From Aureimonas populi (GTDB lineage Bacteria; Pseudomonadota; Alphaproteobacteria; Rhizobiales; Rhizobiaceae): a DNA stretch of 64,000 bases. A program made the position numbers and the translations under genes. The notes below the pieces were generated by a model. The model was not told the origin of the DNA. It saw only the letters and a program-made list of their open reading frames with translations, and searched no databases. Below, in pieces: positions 1-8,556 of the stretch. The stretch's first letter is position 1; every line of letters starts with the position of its first letter. The stretch spans positions 2,356,001 through 2,420,000 of the forward strand of contig NZ_CP072611.1 of assembly GCF_017815515.1 (NCBI RefSeq), written 5' to 3'.

Positions 1-1347
1 TTCACGGTGAAGGCGAGCGACTGGCGCATCGCCATTCGCCGCGAGATGAACGATTCGGACACGGACGCCAACACCAAGGCGATCGACAGCCTCCTGAATT
101 TCGAGACCGTCAAATATTTCGGCAACGAGGGTATGGAGGCCGAGCGCTTCGACCGCTCCATGGCGCGCTACGAGAAGGCGGCGACCCAGACCTGGACCTC
201 GCTCGGCTGGCTGAATTTCGGTCAGGGGGTGATCTTCTCGGCCGGCATGGGCGCGGTGATGGTGATGAGCGCGCTGGAGGTGCAGGCCGGCACGCAGACG
301 CTCGGCGACTTCGTCTTTATCAATGCCCTGCTGATGCAGCTTTCGATCCCGCTCAACTTCATCGGCTTCGTCTACCGCGAAATCCGGCAGGGGCTGACCG
401 ACATGGAGAAGATGTTCGAGCTTCTGGGTGTGGAGGAAGAGGTGAAGGACCATCCGGACGCCCGCCCGCTCGCCGTCTCCAGCGGCGCCATCCGCTTCGA
501 GGACGTCCGCTTCTCCTACGATCCCGAGCGCGAGATCCTGAAGGGCATCTCGTTCGAGGTGCCGCCGGGCAAGTCCGTCGCCATCGTCGGGCCCTCAGGC
601 GCGGGCAAGTCCACCATATCGCGCCTGCTCTTCCGCTTCTACGACGTCACATCCGGGCGCATCACCATAGACGGGCAGGACATCGCGGCGGTGAGGCAGG
701 ATTCGCTTCGCGCGGCCATCGGCATCGTGCCGCAGGACACGGTGCTCTTCAACGACACTATTGCCTACAACATCCGCTACGGGCGCGTGGATGCGCCCGA
801 GGACGAGGTGCGGCAGGCGGCCGAGCGCGCGCAGATCGGCCCCTTCATCGCGGCGCTGCCGGAGGGCTACGAGACGATGGTGGGCGAGCGCGGCCTCAAG
901 CTTTCGGGCGGTGAGAAGCAGCGCGTGGCGATCGCCCGCACGCTCCTCAAGGCGCCGCCGATCCTCGTGCTGGACGAAGCCACTTCCGCGCTCGATACCC
1001 ATACCGAGCAGGAAATCCAGGATGCGCTCGATCTCGTGTCGAGGAACCGAACCACGCTGACCATCGCCCATCGCCTTTCCACCATCGTGGCCGCCGACGA
1101 GATCATCGTGCTGAAGGCCGGTCAGATCGTCGAGCGCGGGTCGCACGGCGAACTGCTGGAGCGCGGCGGACTCTATGCCGAGATGTGGACCATGCAGCGC
1201 GAGGCCAGCGAGGCCGAGGAGGCGCTGCGCCGCGCCCGCGAGGCGGATGAGCAGGGCATCCTCCAGCGAAGGCGGGTGAACGATCCGGGCACCCGCGAGG
1301 AACCGATCCATGCCTCCGGGGCGTTTGACGACGATGGCGGTGCTTGA
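1..1347 (+). CDS. ABC exporter, Atm1/HMT1 type (ATPase plus permease), 5' truncated
   Basis: The C-terminal part of a fused membrane/ATPase half-transporter; the reading frame is already open at base 1, so the true start lies upstream. The remaining membrane domain holds the stretch NFETVKYFGNE, characteristic of Atm1/ABCB7-type exporters. The nucleotide-binding domain follows: Walker A GPSGAGKS at codons 197-204, signature LSGGEKQR, Walker B ILVLDEATSALD and the H-loop histidine in TIAHRLST. Known family members export glutathione-linked sulfur or metal compounds from the cytoplasm. The C-terminus ends in a charged tail rich in E, R and A. psd follows 74 bases later on the same strand. The family call is firm; the exact substrate is inference. 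Confidence 0.9.
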   Translation, partial: FTVKASDWRIAIRREMNDSDTDANTKAIDSLLNFETVKYFGNEGMEAERFDRSMARYEKAATQTWTSLGWLNFGQGVIFSAGMGAVMVMSALEVQAGTQTLGDFVFINALLMQLSIPLNFIGFVYREIRQGLTDMEKMFELLGVEEEVKDHPDARPLAVSSGAIRFEDVRFSYDPEREILKGISFEVPPGKSVAIVGPSGAGKSTISRLLFRFYDVTSGRITIDGQDIAAVRQDSLRAAIGIVPQDTVLFNDTIAYNIRYGRVDAPEDEVRQAAERAQIGPFIAALPEGYETMVGERGLKLSGGEKQRVAIARTLLKAPPILVLDEATSALDTHTEQEIQDALDLVSRNRTTLTIAHRLSTIVAADEIIVLKAGQIVERGSHGELLERGGLYAEMWTMQREASEAEEALRRAREADEQGILQRRRVNDPGTREEPIHASGAFDDDGGA

Positions 1348-1421
1348 ACGCGCGGCCCGCCATGCCTTAATGCGGGCCAAGCGCCCGTGCCCGACATCAT
1401 GAGAAGGAAGACAAACGCACG

Positions 1422-2120
1422 ATGGACATGATCCAGTCGATCCGAAACGTCCTCGTGCCGATCCACCGGCAGGGCTACCCCTTCATCGCCGGCTTCTTCG
1501 TGGCCTCCATCCTGCTCGGCTTCCTGTGGGAGCCGCTGTTCTGGCTGGGCCTCGTGCTCACGCTCTGGTGCGCCTATTTCTTTCGCGATCCCGAGCGCGT
1601 CACGCCGCAGGCGGAGCATCTGGCCGTCAGCCCGGCTGACGGCAAGGTCTCGCTGGTGGGCCATGTCCTGCCGCCGGCCGAGCTTGCACTGGGCGACGAG
1701 CCGATGCTGCGCATCTCCATCTTCATGAACGTGTTCGACTGCCACGTGAACCGCGCCCCGGTGCGCGGGCGCATCCTGCGCATGGCGTACAAGGAAGGCC
1801 AGTTCGCCAATGCGGAACTGGACAAGGCGAGCGAGGTGAACGAGCGCTCCTCCCTCGTCATCGACAGCCCGAAGGGTGAGGTGGGCGTGGTGCAGATCGC
1901 CGGCGCTGTGGCGCGGCGCATCGTGCCCTTCGTCTCGGCCGGCGAGCATCTGGAGACCGGCCAGCGTTTCGGCCTCATCCGCTTCGGCTCGCGCCTCGAT
2001 ATCTACCTGCCGGAAGGCTTCCAGCCGCGCGTTTCCGAGGGGCAGACGGCGCGTGCCGGCGAGACGGTGATCGCCGAGCACGGGGCGGGCCTCTCCGGCT
2101 GGGCCTTCCGGAGGGACTGA
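1422..2120 (+). CDS. psd: phosphatidylserine decarboxylase proenzyme
   Basis: Converts phosphatidylserine to phosphatidylethanolamine at the inner membrane. The 232-residue length matches the short proteobacterial form. The self-cleavage site that yields the pyruvoyl cofactor is visible as RFGSR, with cleavage expected between G189 and S190. A hydrophobic segment near residues 20-50 would anchor it in the membrane. A GAAGGAAG ribosome site precedes the ATG. It is directly followed by pssA after 4 bases, so the two consecutive steps of phosphatidylethanolamine synthesis are co-transcribed. Confidence 0.96.
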   Translation: MDMIQSIRNVLVPIHRQGYPFIAGFFVASILLGFLWEPLFWLGLVLTLWCAYFFRDPERVTPQAEHLAVSPADGKVSLVGHVLPPAELALGDEPMLRISIFMNVFDCHVNRAPVRGRILRMAYKEGQFANAELDKASEVNERSSLVIDSPKGEVGVVQIAGAVARRIVPFVSAGEHLETGQRFGLIRFGSRLDIYLPEGFQPRVSEGQTARAGETVIAEHGAGLSGWAFRRD

Positions 2121-2124
2121 CGGG

Positions 2125-2916
2125 ATGAGCGACCAGACGCCGGAGCCCGGCGCCAGCTACCGCTCGCGCATTCCCATCCGGCAGATCGTGCCGAACCTCA
2201 TCACCATCCTGTCCATCTGCGCCGGGATGACGGGGATACGCTTCGCCTTCGAGGGGCGGATCGAGCTGGCGGTCATCCTCGTGCTCGGCGCGGCCTTCCT
2301 CGACGGGATCGACGGGCGCATCGCGCGCCTTATGAACGGGCAGAGCCGCTTCGGCGCGGAGATGGATTCGCTGGCCGATATCGTCAATTTCGGCGTCGCG
2401 CCCGCCATGCTGCTCTATGCTTTCACGCTGCACGATGCGGGGGCCGTGGGCTGGACGGCGGCGCTGCTCTATGCGGCCGGCTCGGCGCTGCGGCTGGCGC
2501 GGTTCAACACCATGCTGGACGAGCCGAACAAGCCAGCGTGGAAGAGCGCGTATTTCGTCGGTGTTCCCGCTCCCGCAGGCGCCGGATTGGCCCTGTTCCC
2601 CATCTATCTGGGGCTCGCCGGGCCCGGCCTCGGCTTCCCGCAGATCACGGCGGTGGCAGCCTCCATCTATCTCGTCGTCGTCGGCCTGCTGATGGCAAGC
2701 CGCATCCCGACCTTCTCGGGCAAGACCATCGGCATCCCGCTGCGGCGTGAATGGGTCGTGCCGCTGATGCTGCTCGTGGTCTTCTACATCGCCATGCTTG
2801 TCGCCTTCACGTGGACGACGCTCACCATTTCGGTGCTGGTCTACTTCGCTACCATTCCCTTCTCGATCCGCTCCTATCGCCGCAGCGAGCGCATGCACGC
2901 CGCGCCCGGCCATTAG
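2125..2916 (+). CDS. pssA: CDP-diacylglycerol--serine O-phosphatidyltransferase
   Basis: Makes phosphatidylserine from CDP-diacylglycerol and serine, supplying the psd product upstream. The CDP-alcohol phosphotransferase motif DG-x2-AR-x8-G-x3-D-x3-D is complete: D63, G64, A67, R68, G77, D81, D85. Several hydrophobic segments follow, as in the integral membrane type of PssA found in alphaproteobacteria. The 263-residue length is normal. Its TAG stop is immediately abutted by the stop codon of the convergent SDR gene, giving TAGCTA with no intergenic base. Confidence 0.95.
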   Translation: MSDQTPEPGASYRSRIPIRQIVPNLITILSICAGMTGIRFAFEGRIELAVILVLGAAFLDGIDGRIARLMNGQSRFGAEMDSLADIVNFGVAPAMLLYAFTLHDAGAVGWTAALLYAAGSALRLARFNTMLDEPNKPAWKSAYFVGVPAPAGAGLALFPIYLGLAGPGLGFPQITAVAASIYLVVVGLLMASRIPTFSGKTIGIPLRREWVVPLMLLVVFYIAMLVAFTWTTLTISVLVYFATIPFSIRSYRRSERMHAAPGH

Positions 2917-3657
2917 CTATTCGGGATCGCGATAGGTCAGGAAGCGGTTCTGCCGCACGTCGAAAAGGCGGCCGGTCTCGGCAAGGCCGGCAAAGGTGAG
3001 CGGCAGGATCTTCTCGGCCACCTCTGCCGGCGAGGGCAGGGTCTGCGGGTCCTCGCCGGGCATGGCCAGCGCGCGCATGGCCGTACGCGTCGCGCCGGGA
3101 TTGACCGAGTTGACGCGCAGCGGAAGGCTGCGCGTTTCGTTGGCCCAGGACTTCACGAATGCCTCGCAAGCAGCCTTGCTGGCTGCGTAGAGCCCCCAAT
3201 AGGCCTTGGCCGAATGGGCCGCGCCCGAGGACATGACCACCGCGCGCCCGGCATCGGAGCGGCGCAGCAAAAGGTCGGTCGCGCGGATGACGCGCCAGGT
3301 CGAATCGACATTGAGCCGCATGGTCTTGTCGTAGACCTTGGCCTGGATATGCCCGATGGGGGAGAGGACGCCCAGCATCCCGGCATTGGCGATGAGGATG
3401 TCCAGCTTTCCCCACCGCTCGTCGATGGCCCCGCCGAGGCGGTCGATGCCGTCCATGTCGAGGAGGTCGAGGGGAACGAGTGTCGCCGCGCCGCCCTGCG
3501 CCTTGATCGCGTCGTCGAGTTCTTCCAGCCCGCCCACGGTGCGGGCCACGGCGATCACATGCGCGCCTTCGCTCGCCAGCCGCAGGGCGAGGTGATAGCC
3601 TATACCGCGCGACGCGCCCGTGACGAGCGCGACCCGCCCTTCCAATGCCCCTGCCAT
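2917..3657 (-). CDS. SDR family NAD(P)-dependent oxidoreductase
   Basis: A 246-residue classical short-chain dehydrogenase/reductase. The Rossmann motif TGASRGIG lies at residues 13-20, NAG at 91-93, a catalytic serine in SSG near 143-144 and the YxxxK pair at Y157 and K161. The substrate cannot be told from sequence. It lies 22 bases downstream of purF on the same strand, a position that suggests co-transcription rather than a shared pathway. The family assignment is certain; the reaction is unknown. Confidence 0.9.
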   Translation of the reverse strand: MAGALEGRVALVTGASRGIGYHLALRLASEGAHVIAVARTVGGLEELDDAIKAQGGAATLVPLDLLDMDGIDRLGGAIDERWGKLDILIANAGMLGVLSPIGHIQAKVYDKTMRLNVDSTWRVIRATDLLLRRSDAGRAVVMSSGAAHSAKAYWGLYAASKAACEAFVKSWANETRSLPLRVNSVNPGATRTAMRALAMPGEDPQTLPSPAEVAEKILPLTFAGLAETGRLFDVRQNRFLTYRDPE

Positions 3658-3679
3658 GAAACGCCCCCGGATCGAGATG

Positions 3680-5155
3680 TCAGCCGTTGCCGGCCATCAG
3701 CGAAAGCCGGCGCACATTGGTGGCCGCCTCCCGGTCCACCAGCCGCGTGGGATAATCGCCGGTGAAGTAGTGGTCGGTGAATTGCGGCGCTGCCGCGTCG
3801 CGCGGCTTGCCACCGACAGCGCGATAAAGACCGTCGATGGACAGGAACTGGAGGGAATCGGCGCCGATGAAGCGGCACATGGAGGCCAGGTCGTCATGCT
3901 GGTTGGCCAGAAGCTTGTCGGCCTCCGGCGTATCGATGCCGTAGAAGTCCGGATGGTAGATCATCGGGCTCGCGACGCGGATATGGACCTCGCGCGCGCC
4001 CGCCTCCCGGATCATCTGGACGATCTTCACCGAGGTCGTGCCGCGCACGATGGAATCGTCCACCAGCACCACCCGCTTGCCCTCGATCATCGCGCGGTTG
4101 GCCGAATGCTTCAGCTTCACGCCGAAGGCGCGAATCTGCTGCGTCGGCTCGATGAAGGTGCGGCCCACATAATGATTGCGGATGATGCCCAGCTCGAACG
4201 GGATGCCGATCTCCTGCGCATAGCCGATGGCCGCCGGCGTGCCGCCATCCGGCACGGGCACCACCACATCTGCCTCCACCGGCGCTTCCCGGGCGAGGTT
4301 CTGCCCCATGTTCTTGCGCGCGACATAGACGTTGCGGCCGCCCACGATGGAATCGGGGCGGGCGAAATAGACATATTCGAAAAGGCAGATGCGCTCGGGG
4401 CGCTTCACCTGAGGTTTTCGCGCGTCCACGGTGATGGAGCCGTCGGGCTGAAGCTCGCAGATCACGACCTCGCCGTTCTCCACGTCGCGGACGAACTTGG
4501 CGCCGATGATGTCGAGCGCGCAGGTTTCCGAGGCGAAGATCGGCTTGCCGTCGAGATCGCCCATCACCAAGGGGCGCACGCCGTTCGGGTCGCGCGCTGC
4601 GATGAGCTTGGTGCGGGTGAGGGCGAGCATCGAATAGCCGCCCTCCACCTGCGAGATGGCGTCGGCGAACCGCTCGCCCGAGGAGGCGAGCTTGGAGCGG
4701 GCGATGAGGTGCAGCACCACCTCGGTGTCGGAGGTGGACTGGCAGATCGCGCCATTGGCGATGAGCTGGCGGCGCAGTGTGAGGCCGTTGGTGAAATTGC
4801 CGTTGTGCGCGATGGCGATGCCGCCCTCGTTCAGCTCGGCGAAAAGCGGCTGGACGTTGCGCAGGATCGTCTCGCCCGTGGTCGAGTAGCGCACATGGCC
4901 GATGGCCATGTCGCCGGGCAGGCGGGCGAGGGTGGCCGGGTCGGTGTAATGGTCGCCGACAAGGCCCATCCGCCGCTCGGAATGGAACTGGCGCCCGTCG
5001 AAGCAGACGATGCCGGCCGCCTCCTGCCCGCGATGCTGGAGCGCGTGCAGCCCCAGCGCCGTCAGCGTCGCGGCGTCGGGGTGCCCGAGAATGCCGAAGA
5101 CGCCGCACTCCTCATGCAGCGTATCGTCGTCAAGGCCGAAAGGCGTCTCGTCCAT
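3680..5155 (-). CDS. purF: amidophosphoribosyltransferase
   Basis: Catalyses the first committed step of purine synthesis, glutamine plus PRPP to phosphoribosylamine. The class II glutamine amidotransferase nucleophile is C17 in EECGVFG, preceded by a propeptide removed in maturation. The PRPP-binding loop VVLVDDSIVRGTTS is at residues 362-375. I chose the ATG at 5155 (491 residues); an in-frame GTG at 5164 is only 3 bases from the GGAG box and is less likely. It lies downstream of cvpA, an adjacency also seen in enterobacteria. Confidence 0.96.
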   Translation of the reverse strand: MDETPFGLDDDTLHEECGVFGILGHPDAATLTALGLHALQHRGQEAAGIVCFDGRQFHSERRMGLVGDHYTDPATLARLPGDMAIGHVRYSTTGETILRNVQPLFAELNEGGIAIAHNGNFTNGLTLRRQLIANGAICQSTSDTEVVLHLIARSKLASSGERFADAISQVEGGYSMLALTRTKLIAARDPNGVRPLVMGDLDGKPIFASETCALDIIGAKFVRDVENGEVVICELQPDGSITVDARKPQVKRPERICLFEYVYFARPDSIVGGRNVYVARKNMGQNLAREAPVEADVVVPVPDGGTPAAIGYAQEIGIPFELGIIRNHYVGRTFIEPTQQIRAFGVKLKHSANRAMIEGKRVVLVDDSIVRGTTSVKIVQMIREAGAREVHIRVASPMIYHPDFYGIDTPEADKLLANQHDDLASMCRFIGADSLQFLSIDGLYRAVGGKPRDAAAPQFTDHYFTGDYPTRLVDREAATNVRRLSLMAGNG

Positions 5156-5204
5156 GGGGATCACTCGCTCCGCCCGTGTCAGGAAACAGGCTCTTCAGGA
5201 CCGG

Positions 5205-5221
5205 GCTTCCATATAGGAAGC
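5205..5221 (-). promoter_or_regulatory. putative purF -10 box inside a 6-bp dyad
   Basis: In the 151 bases between cvpA and purF, arms GCTTCC and GGAAGC flank the centre ATATA. Read on the minus strand this is CTTCCTATATGGAAG, so an alphaproteobacterial-looking -10 (CTATAT or TATATG) lies exactly at the centre of the dyad, about 50 bases upstream of the purF start. No good -35 box is seen at 17 bases. A repressor site overlapping the -10 is an inference only. Confidence 0.35.
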
Positions 5222-5306
5222 GGACTTGTGCAACGCGAAACAATTTTCGCGGCAGGGCGCCGTTTCGCCCGGCCGCCATCTGTGAACGCAACCTTCGCGG
5301 CCTGCC

Positions 5307-5912
5307 TCAATTGGCGGGCGGGGCCTCGGCCGGCTGCTCGGCATCCTCGATCGCCCCCTCGATCGTGGCCGCCCCCTCGCCGGTCTGCGTCGCGGGCGCG
5401 TCCGGGCCGCCGAACTGCTGGCGGATGGTCTCTTCCGGGTTCTCCGGCAGCGCGGCCACGAGGCGCCCGCCCAGATCGTCGAGGAAGGGCTTGGAACTGG
5501 CCTGCGTCACCCATTCGGGCTGGTTCTCGGGCGTCAGCCAGTTGAAGAAGAGCATGGCCACCACCACCAGCAACAGCCCGCGCGCGGCGCCGAAGACGAA
5601 GCCCAGCGCACGGTCGAGCGGGCCGACGCGGCTGTCGATGATGAAGTCGGCGATCCGCAGGGTGATGAAGGAGACGATGATGAGCGCGATGAGGAAGATC
5701 GCCAGCGCCGAGGCGGCCATCGCGGCGGTCTCGGAGTTGATGTACTCCTGCGCATAGGGCGTGAGCAGCGGGTAGAAGTAGAAGGCCGCGAGGGCCGCCA
5801 CGACCCAGGAGACGATGGAGAGGACTTCCCGCGAGAAGCCGCGAACCATCGCGAGGATCGCCGAGATCAGCATGATGACGACCAGGGTCGCATCGAGGAG
5901 GGTTACGGTCAT
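5307..5912 (-). CDS. cvpA: CvpA family inner-membrane protein
   Basis: A 201-residue membrane protein beginning MTVTLLDATLVVIMLISAIL, with four predicted hydrophobic segments in the first 130 residues and the GFSREVLSIVSW segment typical of the CvpA/colicin V production family. The C-terminal 40-50 residues are polar and rich in A, P and E. The start at 5912 is preceded by AAAGGA; a longer version to 5999 would run into radA and is rejected. CvpA proteins are tied to envelope homeostasis, but the molecular role is unresolved. Confidence 0.88.
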   Translation of the reverse strand: MTVTLLDATLVVIMLISAILAMVRGFSREVLSIVSWVVAALAAFYFYPLLTPYAQEYINSETAAMAASALAIFLIALIIVSFITLRIADFIIDSRVGPLDRALGFVFGAARGLLLVVVAMLFFNWLTPENQPEWVTQASSKPFLDDLGGRLVAALPENPEETIRQQFGGPDAPATQTGEGAATIEGAIEDAEQPAEAPPAN

Positions 5913-5995
5913 TCCGGTCCTTTGGGGCTCGTCGGGCGGCTTCTGAAGGCTGTTGTGAACCTTGGTCGTTCTTACACTCGCGGATGCGGCGAAAA

Positions 5996-7396
5996 TCAAG
6001 CGTCCGTTTGCGGCATGCGCCCCGCGACGGTCGCCACCAGATGCGCCAGCGTTTCCATTTCGTGCACCCCGGCCTCGCGCGACTTGGGCAGGTCGGCGCT
6101 TCCGGCCGGCATGACGGCGCTTCGGAAGCCGAGTTTTTCCGCCTCCTTCAGCCGCGCGCCGGCATGGGCCACCGGCCGCACCGCGCCCGAGAGGCTGATC
6201 TCGCCGAAATAGACGCTGTCGCCCGGCAGCGCCTTGCCGGAAAGGGACGAGACGAGGGCGGCGGCGACGGCGAGGTCCGCCGCCGGCTCGCTGATGCGAT
6301 AGCCGCCCGCCACGTTCAGATAGACGTCATGCTGCCCCAGCCGCACGCCGCAATGGGCCTCCAGCACCGCCAGGACCATGGCCAGCCGCGGCTGGTCCCA
6401 GCCCAGCACGGAGCGGCGCGGCGTGCCGAGCGTGGAGGGCGCGACGAGGGCCTGGATCTCCACCAGCACCGGCCGCGTGCCTTCCATCCCGGCGAAGACG
6501 GCCGCGCCCGGTGCCTTCTCGTTGCGCTCGCCCAGGAAGAGCTCGGAGGGGTTCGACACCTCCCGCAGGCCCGAATCGCCCATTTCGAACACGCCGATCT
6601 CGTCGGTGGGGCCGAAGCGGTTCTTCACCGTTCTCAATACGCGGTAGTGATGGCCGCCTTCGCCCTCGAAATAGAGAACGGCATCGACCATGTGCTCCAC
6701 CACGCGCGGGCCGGCGATCTGGCCCTCCTTCGTCACATGGCCGACGAGGATGACCGCTGCACCGGAGGATTTGGCATAGCGGATCAACGCCTGCGCGCCC
6801 GCGCGCACCTGCGTCACGGTGCCGGGCGCCGAATCGGCGATATCCGTCCACACCGTCTGGATCGAATCGACCACCACGAAGTCCGGCCGCTTCTGGGCCG
6901 AGAGGGTGGCGAGGATGTCCTCGATATTGGTCTCGGCCATCAGTTGCACGGAGGTGTCGGCCGCCTTGAGCCGCTGGGCGCGAAGGCGCACCTGAGCCAC
7001 CGCCTCTTCGCCCGAGACATAGACCACGCTATGCCCGCCGCGCGCGAGGGCCGCCGCCGCCTGCATGAGCAGCGTGGACTTGCCGATTCCCGGATCGCCC
7101 CCCACCAGAAGCGCCGAACCGCGCACGAAGCCGCCGCCGGTCACGCGGTCGAGCTCGGGCAGGCCCGAGACGATGCGCGGCGCCTCCTCCATCTCGCCCG
7201 AGAGCGGCATGAGCGCGGCCACGCGGCCCTTGCGGCGCCCGCGCGAAGCGCCGCCGGGCCCACCGCCGATGCCACCGGCCTCGTTCTCCTCCACGATCGT
7301 GTTCCACTCGCCGCAGGCATCGCAGCGCCCCTGCCAGCGCGAGGTGACGGCGCCGCAGTTCTGGCAGACGAAGGTGGCGCGCGTCTTGACCGCCAT
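5996..7396 (-). CDS. radA: DNA repair protein RadA (branch-migration ATPase)
   Basis: A 466-residue RecA-like ATPase that processes recombination intermediates. An N-terminal four-cysteine zinc finger (C11, C14, C25, C28) precedes Walker A GGDPGIGKST (99-108), the RadA signature KNRFG (258-262) and a C-terminal Lon-protease-like domain ending near residue 450. The start ATG overlaps the alr stop in the form ATGA, so the two are probably translationally coupled. cvpA follows after 83 bases on the same strand. Confidence 0.97.
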   Translation of the reverse strand: MAVKTRATFVCQNCGAVTSRWQGRCDACGEWNTIVEENEAGGIGGGPGGASRGRRKGRVAALMPLSGEMEEAPRIVSGLPELDRVTGGGFVRGSALLVGGDPGIGKSTLLMQAAAALARGGHSVVYVSGEEAVAQVRLRAQRLKAADTSVQLMAETNIEDILATLSAQKRPDFVVVDSIQTVWTDIADSAPGTVTQVRAGAQALIRYAKSSGAAVILVGHVTKEGQIAGPRVVEHMVDAVLYFEGEGGHHYRVLRTVKNRFGPTDEIGVFEMGDSGLREVSNPSELFLGERNEKAPGAAVFAGMEGTRPVLVEIQALVAPSTLGTPRRSVLGWDQPRLAMVLAVLEAHCGVRLGQHDVYLNVAGGYRISEPAADLAVAAALVSSLSGKALPGDSVYFGEISLSGAVRPVAHAGARLKEAEKLGFRSAVMPAGSADLPKSREAGVHEMETLAHLVATVAGRMPQTDA

Positions 7397-8550
7397 CAGC
7401 GCCAGTTCCGCGAGACGCGGGGTCCCAGCGAGGTCAGGAGCTCGTAGCCGATGGTGCCGGCCCGCTCGGCCGTTTCGTCGATCGGGATGTTCGGGCCGAA
7501 CACCTCGACCGTGTCGCCGGGGGCAAGATCGTCCTCGGGAATGTCCGTCACGTCCACCGTGGTCAGATCCATGGAGATGCGGCCGAGAATGGGCGCTCGC
7601 CGGCCGGCGGCGAAGACCTCCGCGCCCCGGCCCGAGAGGCAGCGCGGCAAGCCGTCCGCATAGCCGAGGCCGATGGTCGCCACGCGCGTGCGCCGCGCCA
7701 GCCTGGCGCTGGCGCCATAGCCCACGGCCTGGCCCTTGGCCGCCCAGCGAAGCTGGAGGATGTGGGCCTTGAGTGTCACGACGGGCCGGATCGAGCCGTC
7801 CGGGTCGAGCGAGGCCGCGCCCCCGTAGAGCGCGATGCCGGGGCGCGTCAGGTCGAAATGATAGGAGGGGTCCAGAAAGGTGCCGGCCGAATTGGCCAGC
7901 GAACGGCCGACATGCGGGAAATGCGCCGTCAGCGCCTGGAAGCGCTCGAGCTGGCCCTGGCTCTGCGTTCCGTCGCGGTCGTCGGCGCTCGCCAGATGGC
8001 TCATCACCAGAGCGAGGTCGAGCTTGCCTTCGGCCGCCAGCCGGGCGGCCCGCTTCGCCTCGGCCTCGTCGAGCCCGAGGCGGTTCATCCCGGTTTCGAG
8101 CTGGAGGGCGCAGACACCCGGCAGTTCACCGGCCGCCGTCTCTTGCCAAGTGGCGATGTCCTGGGGCGTGGACAGAACGGGGATCAGCCGATGCCGCCGG
8201 CAGATGGCGGCCGCCTGCGGGTCGAGGCCCTGAAGAACGAAAACGCGGAAGTTCTTGCCCGGCATCGCCTCGCGCACGCTGGCGCCTTCCTCGGCATAGG
8301 CCACGAAGAAGTCGCGGCAGCCCGCGCCGAACAGGGCCTTGGCCGTGGTCTCGACGCCCAGCCCGTAAGCGTCCGCCTTCACGGCGGCGGCGGTGCGCGC
8401 ACGCCCGCTTGCCATGGCGAGCGAACGCCAATTGGCCTTGAGCGCCCAGGAATCGATCTCCACGAAGGGACGGCGCCCCGCCGCGGGGGCCGCGTGCAGG
8501 CTGGTGGAGATCGTGGTGGCGTCGGCGGGAAAAGAGGCGGTCTCGCTCAT
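7396..8550 (-). CDS. alr: alanine racemase
   Basis: PLP enzyme that makes D-alanine for peptidoglycan. The PLP-binding lysine is K58 in AAVKADAYGLG. The C-terminal beta-barrel contains GYGASARL and TIGLGYADGLPR, regions near the catalytic tyrosine and dimer interface. The 384 residues include a roughly 25-residue N-terminal leader before the barrel that resembles no signal peptide. It lies 6 bases downstream of dnaB and overlaps radA by 4 bases, in a replication/repair/cell-wall operon. Confidence 0.96.
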   Translation of the reverse strand: MSETASFPADATTISTSLHAAPAAGRRPFVEIDSWALKANWRSLAMASGRARTAAAVKADAYGLGVETTAKALFGAGCRDFFVAYAEEGASVREAMPGKNFRVFVLQGLDPQAAAICRRHRLIPVLSTPQDIATWQETAAGELPGVCALQLETGMNRLGLDEAEAKRAARLAAEGKLDLALVMSHLASADDRDGTQSQGQLERFQALTAHFPHVGRSLANSAGTFLDPSYHFDLTRPGIALYGGAASLDPDGSIRPVVTLKAHILQLRWAAKGQAVGYGASARLARRTRVATIGLGYADGLPRCLSGRGAEVFAAGRRAPILGRISMDLTTVDVTDIPEDDLAPGDTVEVFGPNIPIDETAERAGTIGYELLTSLGPRVSRNWR

Positions 8551-8556
8551 GTCTGT

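Noticed and set aside
5913..5999. Longer start for the CvpA gene
   Set aside because: It would overlap the end of radA and lacks a ribosome site; the ATG at 5912 has AAAGGA.
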